From contig NZ_AP023355.1 in NCBI RefSeq assembly GCF_016865425.1, forward strand, positions 62,001-126,000: DNA of 64,000 nucleotides. The letters are read 5' to 3'. Below, one piece after another: positions 57,840-64,000 of the stretch. Position numbers and translations under genes: made by a program. Source of the stretch: Actinocatenispora thailandica. Its GTDB lineage: Bacteria > Actinomycetota > Actinomycetes > Mycobacteriales > Micromonosporaceae. The first letter of the stretch is position 1; every line of letters starts with the position of its first letter. The notes under the pieces are model-generated. The model was given only the letters and a program-made list of their open reading frames with translations, had not been told where the DNA came from and did no database searches.

Positions 57840-59507
57840 ATGACTGACGTGGCATTCGTTCCGGTACCAGGCAGCCGGCGCGGCGCCGCACTGCCGCACG
57901 CGCAGGAGTCCGGCGCCCTGGACGGCACCGAGCGGCTGGAGACGACGCTGGTGCTGCGTCGGCGGAACCCGCTGCCGGCCGAGCTGGTGACGGGTCCGGC
58001 GACGGTGAGCCGCACCGAGTTCACCGACCGGTACGGGGCGGACCCGGCGGACATCGAAGCGGTCCGGGCGGTGCTGGCCGGGCATGGGCTGGACGTCGTC
58101 TCGGTCGACCCGGCCAGCCGCCGGGTGGTGGTCGGCGGTCCGCTGGCGGCCCAGACCGAGGTGTTCGGCACCCGGTTGTCCCGGATGAGCGCTCCGAACC
58201 CGTTCACCGGCGGTACGGTCGCCTACCGGCACCGGGAGGGCGAGCTGCGGGTGCCCGCCGCGCTGGCCGGGGTGGTCACCGCGGTGCTCGGGTTGGACGA
58301 CCGGCCGCAGGCACGCGCCGCGTTCCGGGTGGCCGCCGCCGAGGCGGCCGCCGCGTCGTACTCGCCGCCCCAGCTCGGCGCCGTCTACGGCTTCCCGGCC
58401 GACACCGACGGCAGCGGCCAGACGGTGGCGATCATCGAGCTGGGCGGCGGGTTCGCCCAGGCCGACCTGGACAGCTACTTCGGCGAGTTGCAGTTGACGC
58501 CGCCGACGGTCACCGCGGTCGGGGTGGACGGCGGGCAGAACCGGCCGGGTGCCGACCCGAACGGCGCGGACGGAGAGGTGCTGCTGGACATCGAGGTGGT
58601 CGGCGGCCTCGCTCCCGGCGCACGCCAGGTGGTCTACTTCGCGCCCAACACCGACCAGGGTTTCCTCGACGCGGTGAGTACCGCGATCCACGCCGACCCG
58701 ACGCCGGTCGCGGTGAGCATCAGCTGGGGTGCCAGCGAGGACCAGTGGACCGAGCAGGCCCGGACCAGCTTCGACCAGGCGCTCGCGGACGCCGCCGCGC
58801 TCGGCGTCACCGTCACCGCCGCGGCCGGCGACGGCGGCAGCGCGGACGGTGCCACCGACGGCGCCGCGCACACCGACTTCCCGGCGTCCAGCCCGCACGT
58901 GCTGGCCTGCGGCGGTACCAGCCTGACCGCGGACGCGTCGACCGGCGCGGTGCACGCCGAGACGGTGTGGAATTCCGGTTCCGGCGGCGGCGCGACCGGC
59001 GGCGGCGTGAGCACCGTGTTCGACCTGCCGTCCTGGCAGCAGCAGGTCGGCGTGCCGGCCGGGCGCAACGGCGGCACCGGCCGCGGCGTGCCGGACGTGG
59101 CGGCGAACGCCGACCCGGCCACCGGCTACCGGGTTCGGGTCGACGGCAAGGACCTGGTGATCGGCGGCACCAGCGCGGTCGCCCCACTGTGGGCGGCGCT
59201 GCTGGCCCGGCTCGCGCAGCGGGCCGGCGGCGGGTTCGGCCTGCTCCAGCCCACCCTGTACGGGACGACCACCGCCGGTTCGGTCGCGCCGGGGTTCCGC
59301 GACATCACCACCGGCGGCAACGGCGCCTACGAGGCGGGCCCGGGGTGGGACGCCTGTACCGGCCTCGGGGTGCCCACCGCCTCGCTGGCGCACGTGCTCA
59401 CCTCGCGGGGCGAGGCCACCCCGCCCGGTGGCACCGCGCCGCCGGCCGGCCCCGCCTCGCCCGGCGGCAGCACGCCGCTCGCTCCGGGCGCGGCCGGCGC
59501 CGCCTGA
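57840..59507 (+). CDS. S53 family serine-carboxyl peptidase (sedolisin/kumamolisin type)
   Basis: 555 residues. Pro-domain (about 20-165: ETTLVLRRRNPLP, VLAGHGLDVVSVDPASRRVVVGG) followed by the catalytic domain. The Ser-Glu-Asp triad is complete: E246 and D250 in GEVLLDIEVVG, S445 in GGTSAVAPLW; the oxyanion Asp is in TAAAGDGG. A calcium site is formed by DITTGGNGAYEAGPGWDACTGLG near the end. No signal peptide is seen at the ATG, as in some kumamolisins, so the export route is unclear. The C-terminal 30 residues are a Pro/Gly/Ala tail. Acid-active secreted protease by family. Confidence 0.92.
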   Translation: MTDVAFVPVPGSRRGAALPHAQESGALDGTERLETTLVLRRRNPLPAELVTGPATVSRTEFTDRYGADPADIEAVRAVLAGHGLDVVSVDPASRRVVVGGPLAAQTEVFGTRLSRMSAPNPFTGGTVAYRHREGELRVPAALAGVVTAVLGLDDRPQARAAFRVAAAEAAAASYSPPQLGAVYGFPADTDGSGQTVAIIELGGGFAQADLDSYFGELQLTPPTVTAVGVDGGQNRPGADPNGADGEVLLDIEVVGGLAPGARQVVYFAPNTDQGFLDAVSTAIHADPTPVAVSISWGASEDQWTEQARTSFDQALADAAALGVTVTAAAGDGGSADGATDGAAHTDFPASSPHVLACGGTSLTADASTGAVHAETVWNSGSGGGATGGGVSTVFDLPSWQQQVGVPAGRNGGTGRGVPDVAANADPATGYRVRVDGKDLVIGGTSAVAPLWAALLARLAQRAGGGFGLLQPTLYGTTTAGSVAPGFRDITTGGNGAYEAGPGWDACTGLGVPTASLAHVLTSRGEATPPGGTAPPAGPASPGGSTPLAPGAAGAA

Positions 59508-59510
59508 CCG

Positions 59511-59625
59511 GCACCGTCCTGAACCGACGCCGTCCTGAACCGACGCCGCCTGGACCAGCGCCGTCCCGAACCGGTACCGTCCTGGACCGGCGCCGCCCTG
59601 GACCGGCGCGGACTGAACGGCACCG
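59511..59625. repeat. Short GC tandem repeats in a convergent gap
   Basis: About seven degenerate units of 15-16 bp around CCGTCCTGAACCGACG or CCGCCCTGGACCGGCG. Between the convergent S53 and ACT genes. Confidence 0.55.
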
Positions 59626-59642
59626 CCTTGGCGCCGGTCGGG

Positions 59643-60305
59643 TCAGCGGTCGTCGGTACCGACGAGCGACAGGCTCGGGCGCGCCGGCCGGGTCGCGCCG
59701 GTGAGGTCGATCAGCCGCGCCGCCGCCCGCGCCAGCGTGGTCAGGCTGCGCAGTTCGGACTGATGGAACGGTGGCGCGTTGCGCCGGCCGGTGAGCAGCG
59801 CGTGGTCCTGCCCCAGCGGTACCACCGCGAGCCGGGTGCCGTCCGCGGCGGTCGAGGTGTGCGGCCGGACGTCGGTGAGCGGGCTCGGTGCCAGTCGAGG
59901 TGCCCGCCAGCTGGCCCGGACGGCCCGACCGCTCGGTACCGCGAGCGCGATCGACCAGTGCGCCGCGACCACCCGCGGCGTCGCCTCGACCAGTACCGGC
60001 AGCGCGCGCTGCGGCGTGGCGAGCGTCTCGGCCAGCGCCTCCAGGCCGAGTTCGAGTTCCAGCGAGTCGCTGGTCTGCCAGCAACCGTCCAGCCGTACCC
60101 CGGGGATGCCGGTGAGCATCCGGGCCGCCGCGCCGGGCAGCATCGTGGCGGGCAGCGCGACCAGGACGTCGACCACCGCCCGGCCCGATCCGACGTCCAG
60201 CGCCCGTACCTGCCGGATGTCCACGTCGGCGGCGCCGAGTGCGGCGGCGATCCGGCCGAGCGTGCCGGGCCGGTCCGGCATCCGTACCCGCAACCTGGTC
60301 AGCAT
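59643..60305 (-). CDS. ACT-domain protein
   Basis: 220 residues. The N-terminal ACT domain is RLRVRMPDRPGTLGRIAAAL followed by DVDIRQVRALDVGSGRAVVDVLVALP (about residues 3-55). The remaining 140 residues form a second domain (WSIALAVPSGRAVRASW, TRLAVVPLGQDHALLTGRR, LTTLARAAARLIDL) with a GAF-like outline. Such proteins sense amino acids and are seen as regulators in actinobacteria. GAAGGAG precedes ATG 60305 by 7 nt. Divergent from the antiporter gene; no enzyme partner visible. Confidence 0.75.
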   Translation of the reverse strand: MLTRLRVRMPDRPGTLGRIAAALGAADVDIRQVRALDVGSGRAVVDVLVALPATMLPGAAARMLTGIPGVRLDGCWQTSDSLELELGLEALAETLATPQRALPVLVEATPRVVAAHWSIALAVPSGRAVRASWRAPRLAPSPLTDVRPHTSTAADGTRLAVVPLGQDHALLTGRRNAPPFHQSELRSLTTLARAAARLIDLTGATRPARPSLSLVGTDDR

Positions 60306-60548
60306 CACGACGCTCCTTCCGACAGCCGGTACCCTCGCCGCGGCCTCGGTACGCAGCGTGGCCGGTCGATGTTTCGGCCCTGTTGAGCCGCCGTGAAACC
60401 CGGCGTCGCGGCGCGTCCGATCGCCCGATGGGGCCCGATCCGGGCACCGCGTTGCGTACCGTTGATCCACGGCCGTTGCGGGCGGTCGGTCCCGGCGGTC
60501 ACGCACCGCCCGCGCCGCGGCGCCGAACGGGAGGCGAGGGCACCCGCG

Positions 60549-62042
60549 ATGACGCTGCACGAGCTGTACCTGGTGGTGCTCGTCGGCGGATTCGTGGTGG
60601 TGGCGAGCATCGCGGCGGCCCGGCTGGTCAGCCGGGTCGGCCTGCCGGTGCTGCTCGCTTTCCTCGCGATCGGGCTGGTGCTGGGCGAGGACGGCCTCGG
60701 GGTGCGGTTCTCCAACGACCAGGTGGCGCAGGCGATCGGGATCGGCGCGCTCGCGGTGATCCTGATCGACGGCGGGCTGTCGACCGACTGGCGGCTGATC
60801 CGGCCGGTGCTCGGTCGGGCCGCGACCCTGGCCACCCTCGGCGTGGTGGTCAGCGTGCTGGTCACCGCGCTCGGCGCCTGGCTGCTGCTCGGCGTGTCGG
60901 TGCAGCTGGCGCTGCTGCTCGGCGCGGTGGTGGCGTCCACCGACGCCGCCGCGGTGTTCTCGGTGCTGCGGGCGCTGCCGCTGCCGCACCGGATCGCCGG
61001 GCTGCTGGAGGCCGAGTCGGGGTTCAACGACGCGCCGGTGGTGATCCTGGTCCTGGCGTTCACCGTACCGATCGACGCCGGTACGGCGCCCCGTGCGCTG
61101 GTCGCGCTCGGGTACGAGCTGGGGCTCGGCGCGGCGATCGGCCTGGCGGCCGGGTTTCTCGGCGCGCTCGGGCTGCGCCGGCTGTCGCTGCCGTCGTCCG
61201 GGCTGTACCCGCTGGCGACGTTCGCGATGGGGTTGATCGCGTTCGCGGCGGCCGGCGCGGCGCACGCCAGCGGGTTCCTCGCCGCGTACCTGGCCGCGAT
61301 CGTCCTGGGCAACACCGGCCGCACGCACCGGCACGCGGTCCGCTCGTTCGCGCAGGGTGTGGGGTGGATCGCGCAGATCGGCCTGTTCGTGTCGCTGGGG
61401 TTGCTGGTGACGCCGACCGACCTGCCGGGGGCGATCGTCCCGGCGCTGCTCCTCGGGCTGGTCCTGCTGCTGGTGGCGCGGCCGGTGTCGGTGGCGGTGT
61501 CGCTGCTGCCGTTCCGGGTACCGCGCCGGGAGGCGGTGCTGCTGTCCTGGGCCGGGCTGCGCGGCGCGGTGCCGATCGTGCTCGCCACCTTCCCGGTGGT
61601 GGCCCACGTACCGGGCTCGGAGCGGCTGTTCAACGTGGTGTTCGTGCTGGTCGTGGCGTTCACACTGGTACAGGCGCCGACTCTGGCGCCGGTGGCCCGC
61701 CGGCTCGGCCTGGTGTCCGCCGACGCGACCAGGGACCTGGAGATCGAGTCCGCGCCGCTGGACGTGCTGGACGCGGACCTGATCCACGTCGTCGTCTCGC
61801 CCCGGTCCCGGCTGCGCAACGTGGAGATCTGGGAGCTGCGGCTGCCGGACCCGGCCGTGGTGACGATGGTGATCCGGGCCGGCCGGGCGTTCGTGCCGGA
61901 CCTGCGTACCCCGATCCGGGCCCGGGACGAGCTGCTCGTGATGACCACCAACCGGGTCCGGCCGGACGTGGAGCGCCGGCTCGCGGCGGTCGGCCAGCGT
62001 GGCCCGCAGGCGGGCTGGCGCGACCCGGACCAGCGCCGCTGA
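60549..62042 (+). CDS. Potassium/sodium-proton antiporter (CPA1, NhaP2/CvrA-like)
   Basis: 497 residues. About 12-13 transmembrane helices to residue 395, then a cytoplasmic TrkA-C-like domain (LDADLIHVVVSPRSRLRNVEIWEL, LRTPIRARDELLVMTT). Transport core: LAIGLVLGEDGLG, STDAAAVFSVL (the TD of CPA1) and EAESGFNDAPVVILV (the essential ND pair), and SWAGLRGAVPIVLA. The regulatory tail suggests control by nucleotides, as in K+-specific members. GGGAGGCGAGG lies before ATG 60549. Confidence 0.9.
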   Translation: MTLHELYLVVLVGGFVVVASIAAARLVSRVGLPVLLAFLAIGLVLGEDGLGVRFSNDQVAQAIGIGALAVILIDGGLSTDWRLIRPVLGRAATLATLGVVVSVLVTALGAWLLLGVSVQLALLLGAVVASTDAAAVFSVLRALPLPHRIAGLLEAESGFNDAPVVILVLAFTVPIDAGTAPRALVALGYELGLGAAIGLAAGFLGALGLRRLSLPSSGLYPLATFAMGLIAFAAAGAAHASGFLAAYLAAIVLGNTGRTHRHAVRSFAQGVGWIAQIGLFVSLGLLVTPTDLPGAIVPALLLGLVLLLVARPVSVAVSLLPFRVPRREAVLLSWAGLRGAVPIVLATFPVVAHVPGSERLFNVVFVLVVAFTLVQAPTLAPVARRLGLVSADATRDLEIESAPLDVLDADLIHVVVSPRSRLRNVEIWELRLPDPAVVTMVIRAGRAFVPDLRTPIRARDELLVMTTNRVRPDVERRLAAVGQRGPQAGWRDPDQRR

Positions 62043-62158
62043 CCGCGCCGCTGCCCGCGCCCCCTGCCCGCGCCGCCGGCCACCGCTGCCAGCCACCGAC
62101 CCGGCCGTACCGCCGGGCTGGCCGGCAACGACGCGGTGCGCAGCCGGTTTCTGTGATC

Positions 62159-64000
62159 ATGGGGGACATGGCCGTCGAGGCGCGGCGGTTCGAGCTGTCC
62201 GCACCGGACTGGATCGTCGAGTTGGTGCGGCTGAAACCGGCTGCCATCTCGTGGCTGGACGTGCTGCGGATGGCCGTCTCGGTCCCCACCCCGCTGGCGG
62301 TGTTCCTCGCGCTGGGCGCGCCGAGCCTCGGCACCTTCGCCGGCATGGGCGCGATGGCCACCGCGCTCGCCGACCGCGGCGGCCCCTCCGGTTCCGGGTG
62401 GCCCGCCAGGTCGGCGTCGGCTTCGCCGGTGCCGTCGGTCTCTACGTGGGCCACCTCGCCGTCGGTACCGGCTGGGCGGCGGTACTGGTGGTGGCCGCCG
62501 CGTCGCTGGCCTCGGCGCTGATGTCGGTGATCAACGCCGCCGCCTCCACCGCCGGGCTGCAACTGCTCGTCTACGTGGCGATCGCGTCCGGCCTGCCGCA
62601 GCCGTTCGCGCCGTGGGTCATCCCGGCGCTGTACCTGGTCGGCGCGCTGTGGGCGCTGCTGCTCTCGGCGCTGGTGTCGCTGGTCGGCGGGGTTCGCGCG
62701 CCGGAACGGGAGGCGGTGGCGGCGGTGTACCGGTCGATCGCCGACCTGCTCGCCGACACCGGTACCGACCGGGCCGTCGCAGCCCGGCAGGCGGTCACCG
62801 ACGCGATGAACGCCGGCTACGACGCGCTGCTGTCCGTCCGGTCCCGCTCGGCCGGCCGCAGCCCGACGTTCCGCGAACTGACCGCGCTGCTCAACGCCGC
62901 CACCCCGGTCACCGAGGCGGCGGTGACGATCGCGCACCTGGGCAAGCCGGTACCGGCGGAGATCCCGGCCGGGATGCGCGCGGTGGCCGAGGCGATCCGC
63001 AACGACCGGCCGCCACCACCGATGCCGGAGTCGCTGCGGCATCCCGACACGTACCGGCTGCGGGCGCTGCGCACCGGCATGAACGACGTGCGCGAACTGC
63101 TGAAGCCCGAGCACCAGACGGTACCGACCGCACCGCTGCTGCCGCCGTCGATGCGCGAGCGGCTGGTCCGGTGGAGCGACACGATCCTCACCGGCCCCGC
63201 CACCTGGCTGTACGCGATGCGGCTGGTGCTGTGCATGTCGCTGGCCGAGATCCTGCGCGGCGTGCTGCACCTGGAACGGTCGTACTGGATCCTGCTGACC
63301 GTGGCGATCGTGCTGAAACCGGACTTCGGCTCGGTGTTCGCCCGCGGCGTGCAGCGCGCCCTCGGCACCCTCGGCGGCGTGCTGATCGGCGCGGCGCTGC
63401 TCGCGATCGCGCCGAACGGCGCCTGGCTGCTGCCGTTCATCGCGGTCGCCGCCGGCGTGCTGCCGATCGTGATGGGCCGCAACTACGGCATGTTCGCGAT
63501 CTTCCTGACCCCACTGGTGTCGCTGCTGATCGACTTCAGCACCCACCAGGGGCCGTCGATCCTGCTGACCCGGCTGATCGACACCGCCACCGGCTGCGCC
63601 GTCGCGCTGATCTTCGGGTACCTGCTGTGGCCGGAGACGTGGCGGGTGCACCTGGGGCCGCAGGTCGCGGACGCGGTGGACGAGCTGGCCGACTACCTGC
63701 GGGCGGCGTTCGGCACCGACGTGGGTGCGGCGCGGCGGCAACGTCGCCGGACCTACCAGACCATGTCGGACGTGCGGACCTCGCTGCAACGCAAGCTCGC
63801 CGAACCGCCGCCGGTCAGTACCAGCGCCGCGGCGTGGTGGCCGATGATCGTGGAGCTGGAGTACGCGGTGGACGCCACCACGGCGGCGGCGATCAAGTCG
63901 CGCGACGCGGTACGCACCGAGTCCGGCCGGCCGCCGGCCGCCGACGCGATCAACCTGCTCGTCGCCGATCTCCGGGACCTGGCGGGCGCGCTGCGCGGTC
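62159..64000 (+). pseudogene. FUSC family membrane protein, one-base frameshift, 3' end cut by window
   Basis: Begins MGDMAVEARRFELSAPDW (ATG 62159; ATG 62168 also possible). First helices: VPTPLAVFLALGAPSLGTFA. The frame breaks at the C-run 62383-62386; one extra C gives DRGGPLRFRVARQVGVGFAG and a clean frame to the window end. N-terminal four-helix block, soluble middle (SIADLLADTGTDRAVAARQA), then a second helix block with the fusaric-acid-resistance signature region RSYWILLTVAIVLKPDFGSVFARGVQR, then a cytoplasmic domain. These are AaeB/YccS-like efflux or membrane-stress proteins. At least 614 residues. Confidence 0.78.

Overview
The window is very GC-rich (above 70% G+C by eye), uses many GTG starts, and carries actinomycete marker genes: mycothiol-dependent isomerase-like proteins, egtD, a BldC-family regulator, an HbhA-like protein and the late genes of futalosine menaquinone synthesis. 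This fits a filamentous actinobacterium of the Micromonosporaceae or a close group. The very frequent GGTACC-type hexamers recall Actinocatenispora, but that is only an impression. The content is mainly chromosomal housekeeping and transport; I see no biosynthetic cluster, prophage or CRISPR array.

Layout. 1-4.6 kb: partial pabC, a frameshifted secreted GH43-like gene, a Fur regulator with ygfZ, and a BKACE enzyme. 4.7-11.9 kb: an SDR, an XRE regulator with hbhA-like and DUF2516 genes (the order of M. tuberculosis Rv0474-Rv0476), a hydrolase, an EI24 membrane protein, a membrane-anchored EEP phosphodiesterase and a macrodomain enzyme. 12-18.5 kb: a MerR regulator, two tandem maleylpyruvate-isomerase-like paralogues, murB, a secreted protein and a TMEM175 channel. 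18.7-25.2 kb: menaquinone genes mqnL (frameshifted), mqnP and mqnM, a BldC-like regulator, an AsnC regulator and fumC. 26-33.6 kb: iclR (frameshifted), cysS-rlmB, a membrane-anchored Hsp70-like protein (frameshifted) and a multi-sugar ABC ATPase. 33.8-44.9 kb: tRNA-Thr(UGU), two paralogous membrane-protein genes (both disrupted), an FAD amine oxidase, egtD, an MFS pump and a giant fused ABC exporter. 45-56 kb: a sugar/glycerophosphate ABC importer lacking its own ATPase, a POT peptide transporter, and two drug-pump loci (MarR-MFS and TetR-MFS) that share operator-like palindromes. 56-64 kb: a DinB-like/AraC divergent pair, an S53 peptidase, an ACT-domain protein, a cation/proton antiporter and the start of a FUSC protein.

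Three things stand out. (1) Two inverted copies of a 0.6-0.8 kb non-coding element, with 41-bp terminal inverted repeats, GC hairpins and 49-50-bp internal tandem repeats, sit in two convergent intergenic gaps (15951-16534 and 25199-26008). (2) Seven otherwise intact genes each lack exactly one base in or beside a run of four or five G or C. This looks like systematic base-calling error rather than gene decay. One of the seven additionally carries a 26-bp tandem duplication that introduces a stop. (3) At least fourteen start codons lie 6-7 nt after a TANNNT hexamer, which indicates widespread leaderless transcription. In two cases the leaderless start would be a 7-8 codon upstream ORF overlapping the start of a larger gene.
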